Source: a bacterium | GTDB lineage: Bacteria; BMS3Abin14 | DNA length: 64,000 nucleotides | Reading direction: 5' to 3' | Assembly (NCBI GenBank): GCA_029210965.1 | Contig: JARGFZ010000006.1 | Span: 51,677-115,676 of the forward strand | Part shown: positions 48,304 through 56,994 of the stretch, piece by piece | Layout: each line of letters starts with the position of its first letter | Position numbering within the stretch: position 1 is the first letter of the stretch | Notes under the pieces: generated by a model | Told to the model about the DNA's origin: nothing | The model's input: the letters and a program-made list of their open reading frames with translations, nothing else | Databases searched by the model: none | Made by a program: the position numbers and the translations under genes

Positions 48304-49064
48304 TGAGTGATCAACCAACCATACGGATCCGTGATCTGAAGAAATCCTTCGGGGACAAGGTCGTCCTGGACGGGGCCAATCTGGACGTTTGGCCGGGGGA
48401 GAGCGTGGTCGTCATCGGCCAGAGCGGTGTTGGGAAAAGTGTGCTTATCAAGTGCATTATCGGCATCCTGACACCTGATTCGGGAACAATTGAGATCGAC
48501 GGCGAGAACATCACCGCACCTGGTTTCAAAAACATGGATATAGTACGCCGGAAGTTCGGCATGCTGTTTCAGTACGCCGCCCTTTTTGACTCTCTGACGG
48601 TCTGGGAAAATGTCGGGTTCGCCCTCACCCGGCATACCAAAATGAAAACCGGCCAGATTCGGGAGATTGCCGAAGAGAAACTTCGAATGGTAGGTTTGCC
48701 CGGCACCCTGGACCTTATGCCTTCGGAGCTATCAGGAGGGATGAGGAAACGGGTGGGCCTCGCCAGGGCTATCGCCATGGAACCGGCTATCATGCTTTAT
48801 GACGAACCTACCACGGGTCTGGATCCTATCAGAGGGGATTCCATCAACGACCTCATCATCCAGCTCCGGGAAGAGTTGGGCGTGGCCTCTGTCACCATTA
48901 CCCACGATATGATAAGCGCCTACAAGATCGCCGACAGGATCACCATGCTCTACAAGGGGAAGCTTATCGCCACCGGCACCCCTGATGAGATCCGCGGCAG
49001 CGACAACCCTTACGTCCAGCAGTTCATCCACGGCAGGGCGGAAGGGCCAATTAGAGACGAGTAG
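48303..49064 (+). CDS. mlaF: MlaF-type lipid transport ATPase
   Basis: 253 residues, ATG at 48303 (the longer frame from 48177 lies inside mlaE). Walker A GQSGVGKSV, Q-loop LFQYAALFDSLTVWENVGF, signature SGGMRKRVGLARAI, Walker B IMLYDEPTTGLDP. This wording (Tyr-Asp in Walker B, LFQYAALFDS) marks the MlaF/Ttg2A group. Works with MlaE and the MCE protein encoded downstream. Confidence 0.93.
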   Translation: MSDQPTIRIRDLKKSFGDKVVLDGANLDVWPGESVVVIGQSGVGKSVLIKCIIGILTPDSGTIEIDGENITAPGFKNMDIVRRKFGMLFQYAALFDSLTVWENVGFALTRHTKMKTGQIREIAEEKLRMVGLPGTLDLMPSELSGGMRKRVGLARAIAMEPAIMLYDEPTTGLDPIRGDSINDLIIQLREELGVASVTITHDMISAYKIADRITMLYKGKLIATGTPDEIRGSDNPYVQQFIHGRAEGPIRDE

Positions 49065-49071
49065 GGGCAGG

Positions 49072-49206
49072 ATGTGGAATGTGGAATGTAGAACATAGAA
49101 AAGACCTCTGCCTGAGTGTTGCTATTTGTGGATGAAAATGAGTATTCTTAGGAGATTGTTAGTTATGAATATTATTCTACGTTCTACGTTCTACATCCTA
49201 CATTCT
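49072..49206. repeat. Inverted word pair between mlaF and mlaD
   Basis: GGATGTGGAATGTGGAATG and TAGAACATAG (49071-49100) follow mlaF; ATTCTACGTTCTACGTTCTA, CATCCTACATTC (49175-49206) precede mlaD. The two ends are near-reverse complements with a 7-nt period. Confidence 0.75.
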
Positions 49207-49213
49207 TGAGCCT

Positions 49214-50683
49214 ATGAAATCATTCAAGACCGAAACATACGTTGGCCTTTTCGTCCTCGCCGGATTCCTCATCTTTATCTGGGGAACCATGCAGATCACC
49301 AACATCGGGGATGACGGCGGTTACGAACTATACGCCGTGTTCGATAACGCGGCCGGCCTGGACATCAACGCGCCGGTGCGCATGGTTGGTGTGAACATTG
49401 GCCGGGTGAAAGGAATCGATATCACCGAGCGAAAAGCCCGAGTCGTCCTCATCATTGACGAGGGACGTCTAGTCGATAGGGATGCCGTTGTTTCCATTCG
49501 CAGTCAGGGGATCCTTGGTGACAAGTTCGTTGGCATCAGCCCCGGCAGCAGCGGAGACTATTATGAGAAGGGACAGGTCATCACCCACACCCGTGCCGGT
49601 ACGGATCTCGACAGCCTTATGGACTCCCTCCAGACCGCCGGAACGGATCTTTCGGCCATCCTCTCAAGCCTGAGAAAGGTCATCGGTACCGAGGAGGGGG
49701 AACGGTCCATGACCGATATCCTCCAGAACACCAGAAACCTCACCGCCAACCTCGACCGTCTCACTTCCAAGCTCGACACCATGACCACTGAGAACCGGGA
49801 GGACATCCGTGCCGTCATCGCGAACATCAGACAGGTCTCTGAGGACCTCCGGAATGATCTTCCCAGACTCACCGAAAAGTTTGAAGGGGCTGCCGACCAG
49901 GTCAGCAGCGTCCTGTCCGACAACCGGGAGGGTGTGAAGGAGACGGTAGAACAGATCAGACGTGACGCCGAGTTACTGGAGGAGACTCTCGAATCTGTCA
50001 GGATCATAGCCAAACGGATCGAAGATGGCGAAGGCACTGTAGGCAAGCTTATCAACGAGGACGAGACCTATACAAGTCTCAACGAGACCCTCGGGAGCCT
50101 TAACAAGGCTATGAAAAAGGGTGAAAAGCTCCAGGTTCTCGTGGACATCCATGGCAACTATCTATCCGAGGTGGAAGGCACCAAAGGTTACATGGTGCTC
50201 GACATAAAACCCACACCGGACAAGTTCTACCGACTGGAGATCATAGACGATCCGGAAGGCCGCCAGACGTGGTCAGAAACAGCTACAACAACCACGACCA
50301 CCCCGCCCGGGACCACGATCACCACTGTTAAGGAGGAGGTCAAGTACGAGGACAAGCTTAAGTTCTCCCTGGAACTGGGGCGGCGGTTCTACGACACTGT
50401 CTTCAGGCTCGGGTACATCGAATCCTCTTTCGGTTTTGGAGTCGATCATTTCTGGAGCGACGACGACCTCAGGCTTTCCCTGGACGTGTGGGACATGGAC
50501 CGCGACGTCAACCCCCAGGTGCGTCTCGCCTCTTCATTCAGATTTATGGATTTTTTCCACATCGATTTTGGAGCCGAAGACCTTGTCAACGACGAGCGGA
50601 ATCCCTCCATATTTGTTGGCCTTGGCCTGTCCTTCGTGGATGAAGATCTGAAATACCTCCTCGCAAAAGCACCCCTTCCCTGA
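49214..50683 (+). CDS. mlaD: MlaD-type MCE protein with long C-terminal barrel-like part
   Basis: 489 residues. One N-terminal helix (VGLFVLAGFLIFIWGTMQI), an MCE domain (residues ~35-120, DNAAGLDINAPVRMVGVNIGRVK), a long helical segment (~140-290) and a Thr-rich linker (TATTTTTTPPGTTITT) precede a C-terminal beta-rich region (LKFSLELGRRFYDTVFRLGYIES ... GLGLSFVDEDLKYLL) resembling an outer-membrane strand set. MCE proteins bridge the periplasm for lipid transfer. radA starts four bases after its stop. Confidence 0.9.
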   Translation: MKSFKTETYVGLFVLAGFLIFIWGTMQITNIGDDGGYELYAVFDNAAGLDINAPVRMVGVNIGRVKGIDITERKARVVLIIDEGRLVDRDAVVSIRSQGILGDKFVGISPGSSGDYYEKGQVITHTRAGTDLDSLMDSLQTAGTDLSAILSSLRKVIGTEEGERSMTDILQNTRNLTANLDRLTSKLDTMTTENREDIRAVIANIRQVSEDLRNDLPRLTEKFEGAADQVSSVLSDNREGVKETVEQIRRDAELLEETLESVRIIAKRIEDGEGTVGKLINEDETYTSLNETLGSLNKAMKKGEKLQVLVDIHGNYLSEVEGTKGYMVLDIKPTPDKFYRLEIIDDPEGRQTWSETATTTTTTPPGTTITTVKEEVKYEDKLKFSLELGRRFYDTVFRLGYIESSFGFGVDHFWSDDDLRLSLDVWDMDRDVNPQVRLASSFRFMDFFHIDFGAEDLVNDERNPSIFVGLGLSFVDEDLKYLLAKAPLP

Positions 50684-50687
50684 CACC

Positions 50688-52040
50688 ATGGCACGCCGCA
50701 GCAGCGTATTTGTATGTCAGAAGTGCGGCACCAACTCCCCGAAATGGATGGGCCGTTGCCCTGACTGCTCGACATGGGGGTCCATGATCGAGGAGATCCG
50801 TGATTCCGGGCGCGATAAGCGGTCATCCACAACTGCAGCGGATCCTGTCTCCATCACAAATATCCCTGAAGACTCCTCCCAACGCGTTTTCACCGGTCTC
50901 GAAGAGCTGGACAGGGTTCTGGGCGGCGGTATGGTTCCCGGTTCCGTCATCCTTCTGGGAGGTGATCCCGGCATAGGCAAATCCACCCTCATTCTTCAGA
51001 TCCTCGCTCAACTGGCTGCTGCCGGTCAAAAAGTTCTTTACGTGACCGCAGAAGAATCCATGCGCCAGATCCGAATGAGGGCACAGAGAGTGGGCTCGGA
51101 AAGCGAAAACCTCATGGTCCTGGCCGAGACCGATTTTGCCGCAGTCACGCAAACCATCAGAAAGTTTATGCCGGACACAGTTGTTCTGGACTCGGTCCAG
51201 GCTCTTTACCATCCCGATATCGGCTCATCTTCCGGCACCATCAGCCAGGTCAGAGAGATTGCGGGTGAGGCTGTTGCCCTTGCCAAAGGCAATGATATTA
51301 CCATCTGGCTCATCGGCCATGTTACCAAAGAGGGCGCTATCGCCGGGCCAAGAACTCTGGAACACCTGGTGGACACGGTCCTGTACTTCGAAGGAGATTC
51401 AAGCCACGCCTACCGTATCTTAAGAGCGGTCAAGAACAGGTACGGTTCCACAAACGAGATCGCCCTGCTGGAGATGACGGGCCAGGGACTCATCCAGATA
51501 ACCGATCCTGCAGGCCTGTTTCTGCCCACAGGCGGACGAAGGTCACCGGGTTCCGCCATTGTCATGGGAGTTGAGGGGACTCGTCCTCTCCTGGTGGAGG
51601 TCCAGGCCCTTGTGGCTCAGACACCGTTTCCCAACCCCAGGCGCACGGTATCGGGTTCGGAACTTTCCCGGGTGCTCCTGATCCTGGCTGTACTGGATAA
51701 ACGTGCCGGGATTCAGACAGGCGGGCTGGACGTTTTCGTTAATATCGCCGGCGGCCTCAAGCTAACCGAACCTGCTACGGACCTTGGCCTCGCCCTTGCC
51801 CTGGTTTCCAGTGTTTTTGAAAAACCCATCATTGAGCACACAGCTGTTTGCGGGGAAATCGGCCTGGCGGGAGAGGTTCGCCCCGTGGCACGGTTGGAAG
51901 CCAGGATCAGAGAGGCTTTACGCCTTGGCCTTACCAGGGTTATCGTACCCGACGCCGATATTGACAAACTTCCCACGATAAAAGGGATGGAGATCGTCCC
52001 GGTTGAGACGGTTGAGGACGCCATACAGGCTTCATTTTAG
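50688..52040 (+). CDS. radA: DNA repair protein RadA
   Basis: 450 residues. Zinc finger FVCQKCGTNSPKWMGRCPDC; Walker A GGDPGIGKST; the RadA-specific KNRYGSTNE motif; and a Lon-like C-terminal domain (VNIAGGLKLTEPATDLGLALAL). Branch-migration helicase in recombination repair. The last codons and stop are the left arm of a perfect 22-bp hairpin with downstream DNA. Confidence 0.97.
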   Translation: MARRSSVFVCQKCGTNSPKWMGRCPDCSTWGSMIEEIRDSGRDKRSSTTAADPVSITNIPEDSSQRVFTGLEELDRVLGGGMVPGSVILLGGDPGIGKSTLILQILAQLAAAGQKVLYVTAEESMRQIRMRAQRVGSESENLMVLAETDFAAVTQTIRKFMPDTVVLDSVQALYHPDIGSSSGTISQVREIAGEAVALAKGNDITIWLIGHVTKEGAIAGPRTLEHLVDTVLYFEGDSSHAYRILRAVKNRYGSTNEIALLEMTGQGLIQITDPAGLFLPTGGRRSPGSAIVMGVEGTRPLLVEVQALVAQTPFPNPRRTVSGSELSRVLLILAVLDKRAGIQTGGLDVFVNIAGGLKLTEPATDLGLALALVSSVFEKPIIEHTAVCGEIGLAGEVRPVARLEARIREALRLGLTRVIVPDADIDKLPTIKGMEIVPVETVEDAIQASF

Positions 52041-52084
52041 GGACTGGTCAAACTCGGGAAACGTCCCTAAAATGAAGCCTGTAT
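52023..52084. repeat. Perfect 22-bp hairpin at radA 3' end
   Basis: Positions 52023-52044, covering the last codons of radA and its stop, are repeated exactly in reverse complement at 52063-52084, with an 18-base loop. No T-tract follows; instead comes GGTAACGGGGTATCGGAG and GTATCGGGGAAAGATCATAA, the latter also found after alr. The rest up to 52219 has no gene. Confidence 0.88.
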
Positions 52085-52219
52085 AGGGGTAACGGGGTAT
52101 CGGAGTATCGGGGAAAGATCATAAGCTGATGACCGCTAGATGATAGTTCCTCATCCCTCCTTCCATATTCCATATTTTGATGACCTGACTAAGACAAAAA
52201 ATTATAGTATCCTGCCCTC

Positions 52220-53743
52220 ATGCTGAAACAACTGAATATCCCACCGATCATTCTCTTCCTGGCGCCCATTGTCGCGGCTGTCGCCCTTTTCTCCTTCTTC
52301 AACGTCAGCTGTCAGCCAAGGACCGAAAACGCCTCGGGCAGTGTGAAGCTCCTCTACACATCCGAGGTGGGAGGACGGCTCGACCCTTGCGGGTGAAAGA
52401 CCGTTCAGGTGGGGGGTCTTCCCCGCCGAGCCGCATTTATCACCCAGGAGAAGGCAGAAGGGACCGATACCCTTATCCTGGACTCCGGCAACCTTGTTGC
52501 AGATAAACCTCTTGCAAAACCCTCCCTCGAACCGGCAGAGGCCAAAGCCAGGCTGATCCTGGAGGCCATGGACCGCATGGGCTATGCAGCCGCTGCCATC
52601 GGCGAAATGGACCTCTACCTGGGCCTCGATCTACTGCGCTCCTTAAACGAGTCGACAAAGCTCCAGTTCCTGTCCTCCAACCTCACTGATAACAAGGGCA
52701 ATACCATTTTCGAACCTTACCGCCTCCTGAAGGCAGGGGGATTGACCGTAGGCGTCATAGGACTTACAGCCCCTCCCTCCGATAAAGGACTGTTCTTCAA
52801 ACGTATGCCCGGTGCCGAGGTCAAAGATCCATTGCCGGCTGCCAGGGAAGCAGTTGAAAAAATCCGGGATAAATGCGACCTCATCGTTGTGATTTCCAAC
52901 CTGGGCTTTTCAAAGGACCTCCAGCTGGCTAAATCGGTTCCCGGCATTGATGTTCTCATAACCGGCGGGACCAAGCGTTTTATGAAAAACCCTGTCATTC
53001 AGGAGAGGACACTCATTACCTCCGGATTCTACGAAGGCAGAGCTGTCGGCAAGCTCTTATTACACCTGGATGGCGAAATCAAGGGATGGATATCCCGAAA
53101 CGAGCTTGAGTTTCTGGATAAGCAGATTGAGACTGCTCAGACCAAGACTAGCACACCGGCGGGCCAGAGAGCCCTGGACAGCCTCATCGAAAAGAGAGAA
53201 TCTGCGATCAGGTTGACCCCTTACGAACCGGCTATGGTAAACCTGGATCCTTCCTTTTCTGACGACCCGCAGATATTGAATATGATCAGCGATTACAGGA
53301 AAAGTCTTTCAAAAAACTCTGTCAGCAGTCAGGGACCAGCCGCCTCCAATGAGGAACAGGTACGTTACACAGGACCCAAAGCCTGTGCCGATTGTCATGA
53401 ATCCAGATACCGTTTCTGGCTCACCACAGACCATTCCAGAGCCTTCGATTCACTTGCGCCCAAAGATGCAGGGGCAGACCCCGATTGTATTCCCTGCCAC
53501 GTTACAGGGTACGAGCGGCGCACCGGCTACTGGCCCAAAGCACCAAGGGAGGACCTTCGCGGCGTCCAGTGTGAAGCTTGCCACGGTATAGGTTCCCTCC
53601 ACGTGAAATCACCGGACCTTTACAGCCTTCTCCACCTCCCGGCTGCTCCCCAGTGCCTGGATTGCCACACCCAAAATCAGGATGATGATTTTGATTATTT
53701 CCGGGACCGGCTCCTGGTGTGTTCGGAAGATATGCCAAAATAA
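52220..53743 (+). CDS. Selenoprotein: metallophosphatase-like domain with tetraheme cytochrome
   Basis: 507 residues if the in-frame TGA at 52394-52396 (codon 59) is read as selenocysteine. Residues 1-33 are a signal or lipoprotein anchor (IILFLAPIVAAVALFSFF, then NVSC). The N-terminal domain is like the 5'-nucleotidase/metallophosphatase fold, with LDPCG-U-K, GGLPRRAAF, LDSGNL and VLITGGTKR. Relatives as I know them have Cys in place of U (PCGCK...GGLARR). The DxH and GNHE metal motifs are degraded, so phosphatase activity is doubtful. The C-terminal cytochrome c554-like part has four CxxCH sites (C389, C423, C451, C479). Calling the gene from the GTG at 52409 would lose the anchor and the Sec. 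Confidence 0.85.
52394..52427 (+). promoter_or_regulatory. Sec codon and bacterial SECIS-like hairpin
   Basis: UGA at 52394-52396 is followed by a 7-bp stem GGUGGGG (52408-52414) / CCCCGCC (52421-52427) closing the six-base loop GGUCUU (52415-52420). The two loop guanines are 19 and 20 bases after the UGA, the same distance as the GG of the loop in E. coli fdhF, whose loop also contains GGUCU. The stem is GC-rich with one G-U pair. SelB would bind this element. Confidence 0.82.
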
Positions 53744-53830
53744 TTTTCTTCCGAACACGTATCGGGGTATCGGGGTAATCACGCCTTTGGCGTGACAGGC
53801 GGGGTAAGGGGATAATTATAAGTTCTATAT
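53719..53830. repeat. 3'-end hairpin of the selenoprotein gene and words
   Basis: GTGTTCGGAAGA (53719-53730) inside the gene pairs exactly with TCTTCCGAACAC (53747-53758) after it; the stop TAA lies in the 16-base loop. Next is GTATCGGGGTATCGGGG (53759-53775) and the palindrome TCACGCCTTTGGCGTGA (53780-53796). Confidence 0.82.
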
Positions 53831-53840
53831 CTTCGATTCT

Positions 53841-54233
53841 CTAATTCCCTTTGATGAGCCACTGGTCGGCCTTTTGGATCATGAGGACTATCTGTCCCAT
53901 GATCTTTTCATACTTGTCCTCAAGTCTTCTCGCCGTTTCACCATCTATGTATCCGCAACTCTGGGCAAAATCCAACCACACCTGGGTTTCGCACGCTTCA
54001 CTTTCGGAATCACTCAGCTCGGCTATAAAAGCTGCTCTGCACCTGCGTTTTCTTCATCCTTCCGCAATGTTCGTACAAACTGATCGAGATGAGCGTCGCA
54101 TTTGATCCACCATCGAGTATTTCTCATTGGGTGGAAATCCTTTTGTTAACTCAAAAATGTCCATAGCACCCTTTTTTGCATTACGGTAAACTCTTAGCTC
54201 TCGATATGATGTGATTATGTCAGTCGAACCAGA
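53841..54233 (-). pseudogene. Four-helix-bundle protein (23S rRNA intervening-sequence family), broken
   Basis: Read on the minus strand: TDIITSYRELRVYRNAKKGA, FPPNEKYSMVDQMRRSSRS, then VCTNIAEG-stop-RKRRCRAAF, then ESEACETQVWLDFAQSCGYI to LIKGN and TAG at 53841. This is the complete four-helix-bundle family of about 115-130 residues. The stop is a TGA at 54054-54056 exactly where the family has Trp (NIAEGWRRR), so a TGG-to-TGA change. No ATG, GTG or TTG lies in frame upstream near AAGGAG (54235-54240); the neighbouring ATG frame ends at once. It is probably a decayed gene. Flanking spacer words run to 54332 (CGATACGCCGACACGCCG near 54304). Confidence 0.75.
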
Positions 54234-54367
54234 TCTCCTTCAAACAACAAATTGATGTAATCATCCATTTGAGAAAGACGAGTGCAATTGTTATGCCCTT
54301 TCCACGATACGCCGACACGCCGATACCCGGGATCAAGGGAATCTCACTCCGGAGATAGTATATCGTC

Positions 54368-55333
54368 ATGCTGAAACCGTTAAAGATAGGCAATATCCGG
54401 ATCGAAAGACCGTTGATCCTGGCCCCCCTCGCGGGTATTACAAACCTGCCCTTTCGCCTCGTCTGCCGCAAGGGCGGGGCAGGTTTCGTGTGGGCCGAGA
54501 TGATAAGCTCCAGGGCCTTTCATTTCAGGGACCAGCGCACCAGGGACATGGCCGTATTTCACCCGGAGGAACATCCGGTGGCGGCCCAGGTCTTTGGACG
54601 TGACCCGGATGAAATGGCTGAGGCGGCCCGTTTTCTTGAGGACCGCGGCGCCGACATTGTGGACATCAATATGGGATGCCCGGTGAAGAAGATCCTCAAA
54701 AGCGGCAGCGGCGTTCAGCTCATGAGGGAACCGGACCTTGCAAGGAGCATTTTGGCAAAGGTTGTCCACGCGGTGCAGGTTCCCGTCACTGTGAAGTTTC
54801 GACTGGGCTGGTCTGAGGAAGAAAAGAACTACCTCGAACTGGGAAAAGCGCTGGAGGGTGAAGGTGCTGCCGCCCTTATCCTGCATCCCCGGACACGAGC
54901 TCAAGGCTTTACAGGAGAGGCCCGCTGGGATGCCATCAGGGAACTTGTGGAGGCGGTGGGTGTTCCGGTCATTGGCAGCGGGGATGTGGCCACTGGGGAG
55001 GAAGCCTCCCGAATGCTGTCCCAGACAGGCTGTGCAGGGGCTATGGTAGGAAGGGGCGCCCTGGGAAAACCGTGGATTTTCAACGCAATGCATGCCTATA
55101 TTACAGGCATCAAACTTGGCCATAACGGGAGTTTCAGCCCGGAACTTGTGCAAACACACGTAGAGATGCTCCTTGACTATCTCCCGGGGAGGCGCAGCGT
55201 CGGGCACCTGAGAAAGCATTTGGGATGGTACAGTAAGGGGTTCTCGGGCGGAAGTGGATTTAGAAGGGAGATAAACGGGCTTTTGGAACCACATGAGATT
55301 ATCAAAGCGGCTGAATATTTTTTCGAATTTTAA
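54368..55333 (+). CDS. dusB: tRNA-dihydrouridine synthase DusB
   Basis: 321 residues, TIM barrel with FMN. LAPLAGITNLPFR, the catalytic Cys in NMGCPVKKI, KFRLGWSEEE, ILHPRTRAQGFTG and PVIGSGDV. It reduces uridines in tRNA. It is followed by an NtrB-type kinase and an NtrC-type regulator, the same order as nifR3-ntrB-ntrC known in alpha-proteobacteria. The very long ORF on the opposite strand is a shadow. Confidence 0.95.
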   Translation: MLKPLKIGNIRIERPLILAPLAGITNLPFRLVCRKGGAGFVWAEMISSRAFHFRDQRTRDMAVFHPEEHPVAAQVFGRDPDEMAEAARFLEDRGADIVDINMGCPVKKILKSGSGVQLMREPDLARSILAKVVHAVQVPVTVKFRLGWSEEEKNYLELGKALEGEGAAALILHPRTRAQGFTGEARWDAIRELVEAVGVPVIGSGDVATGEEASRMLSQTGCAGAMVGRGALGKPWIFNAMHAYITGIKLGHNGSFSPELVQTHVEMLLDYLPGRRSVGHLRKHLGWYSKGFSGGSGFRREINGLLEPHEIIKAAEYFFEF

Positions 55334-55634
55334 GAATGATGGACTCGCAAAAAGTCCATCAATGCGCCCCGCGCGGGGCGCCCAAATCAATGACTCGCAC
55401 TGTAAGTCATTGATTTGTAAGGAAAGGGAAAACAACGCTTTTCCCTTTCCGTGGAGCGAAAAGTCCCGGATTGGACTTTTTGCGAATTTATCAAGAATGG
55501 TGGTTCCAAAAACCATACGTATCGGAGTAACGGGGTAATCACGCCTTTGGCGTGACAGGCGTGTAATTGAGTAACAAATCAAGAGGCCCTGCATTTGACT
55601 TTTCCCCGATACACCGACACACCGATACAGGAAT
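55334..55634. repeat. Repeat R1, copy 2, and word pair
   Basis: 55364-55490 is the second R1 copy (matches 1882-2005 in reverse complement), preceded by GATGGACTCGCAAAAAGTCC. After it come GTATCGGAGTAACGGGG (55519-55535), TCACGCCTTTGGCGTGA (55539-55555) and, before ntrB, CCGATACACCGACACACCG (55606-55624) and ATAC. No gene. Confidence 0.8.
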
Positions 55635-55640
55635 CTTAAT

Positions 55641-56723
55641 ATGTCCATAGAATCACACCTGACAGACTCACTAGTCGAGGGTCTTTTTCTCTTCGACACC
55701 AAGGGTCGCCTGGTCCGGGTCAATCCGTCCGGTGAGCGGATCCTTGGCCGATCGTTCAGGTCCGTTGTTAACAAAGATGCGGCCAAGGTCTTTCCCGGGA
55801 ACATCGAACTGGATGAAATGGTAAAAGCGTGCCTGAGCGAGACCAGGGCCATGGTTCACAGCGGCATCACCATGCCCGGTCCGGAAGGGAAAACGATCGA
55901 CCTTTCCGTAAGCGTATCGCCGATCCAGGAACCCGATGGCACTCTTGTGGGAACCGCCCTCCTTGTTCGTGATGAGACCATTTTACGGGACATGGATCGC
56001 TCCTATCGGCGAGCGGATCAACTGGCCATATTTAGCGTTCTGAACCTCGGCATGGCCCACGAGATCAAAAATCCACTCGGCGGGATCAAGGGAGCCACCC
56101 AGCTCCTCAGTTCGGAACTTACACCGGACAGCCCGATGATGGAGTACTGTGAAGTCATACTACGGGAGGTGGACCGTATCGACGGACTCCTTGAAACCCT
56201 CCTCGCTGCTGTCCCCAGAGGGGAACTCCGCACTTCGGAGATAAATATCCACGAAATACTCGATGAGGTCATACACCTTCTGGAACTGTCCGAGGAAACA
56301 GCCGGCCTGTCGTTCCTTCGTATCTATGACCCCAGCCTGCCTACTTTGCACGGTGACCGGAACGGTCTCATCCAGGTGTTTTTGAACCTGCTTAAGAACT
56401 CCGTTGAAGCGTCCGCATCGGGAGGTGAGATCACTATCAAGACACAGGTCCCGGTTGGCGGACCCGTTGGCACTTCGGCTGCGCCCCGGTCGGGAGCCAG
56501 GGGAGGATTTCTGGAAATAGTGGTCATGGACGATGGGCAGGGGTTCGACCCTGACATAAAAGAATACACCACTTTCTTCGTGACCACCAAGTCCAAGGGA
56601 GTGGGGCTGGGCCTTGCCATCAGCGAACAGATCATCCACGATCATGGCGGCTCCCTTGTCCTGGACAATCGGAAAGAGGGGGGAGCGGAGGTTCGCGTAT
56701 TTCTTCCGCTCAAGGCGGGATAA
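55641..56723 (+). CDS. NtrB-like PAS sensor histidine kinase
   Basis: 360 residues, soluble. PAS domain about 10-115; H-box LGMAHEIKNPLGGIKG with His140; N-box FLNLLKNSVEAS; G boxes DDGQGFD and GVGLGLAIS. This wording (NPLGGI) and the partner regulator place it in the NtrB/GlnL group that senses nitrogen through PII in other bacteria. The final codons form a 14-bp hairpin with DNA beyond the stop (56689-56702 with 56722-56735). Confidence 0.9.
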   Translation: MSIESHLTDSLVEGLFLFDTKGRLVRVNPSGERILGRSFRSVVNKDAAKVFPGNIELDEMVKACLSETRAMVHSGITMPGPEGKTIDLSVSVSPIQEPDGTLVGTALLVRDETILRDMDRSYRRADQLAIFSVLNLGMAHEIKNPLGGIKGATQLLSSELTPDSPMMEYCEVILREVDRIDGLLETLLAAVPRGELRTSEINIHEILDEVIHLLELSEETAGLSFLRIYDPSLPTLHGDRNGLIQVFLNLLKNSVEASASGGEITIKTQVPVGGPVGTSAAPRSGARGGFLEIVVMDDGQGFDPDIKEYTTFFVTTKSKGVGLGLAISEQIIHDHGGSLVLDNRKEGGAEVRVFLPLKAG

Positions 56724-56994
56724 ATACGCGAACCTGGTATCGGGGTATCGGGGTGCCGGTGTATCGGGGAGGAAAGCTGTTCCTTCGGAACGAAACGGTG
56801 AAACGGGGTATCGGCGAAACGGGGAAGAACCTGTATCCAGTAAACCAATTGCAGACATTTAACCGCCATACCACGGGCCTGTTCATCATAATACCTGTTA
56901 ATAGAGGGTGATCAGTCATTCCGGACGAAGATCCGGAATCCAGAATGAGCGTTTCTTTCAGATATTTTTTTCGAAACGCTATCAGGGAGTAGAA
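56689..56994. repeat. ntrB 3'-end hairpin and spacer words
   Basis: The perfect 14-bp pair 56689-56702 / 56722-56735 is followed by GTATCGGGGTATCGGGG (56737-56753), GTGAAACGGGGTATCGGCG, TCATTCCGGACGAAGATCCG (56917-56936) and an 8-bp hairpin AGCGTTTC / GAAACGCT (56948-56980) before the NtrC start. Confidence 0.75.

Noticed and set aside
52409..53743. GTG at 52409 as the start of the cytochrome protein
   Set aside because: It lies inside the SECIS-like stem, has no upstream ribosome-binding site, and removes the signal anchor.
54054..54056. Second selenocysteine codon in the four-helix-bundle gene
   Set aside because: The family has Trp here and I saw no loop with GG at the right distance; a nonsense mutation is simpler.
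53851..54105. 84-residue plus-strand ORF
   Set aside because: Antisense of the four-helix-bundle pseudogene.
54380..55852. 490-residue ORF on the minus strand
   Set aside because: Antisense to dusB, the R1 repeat and ntrB, with no recognisable domain. DusB on the other strand is certain.
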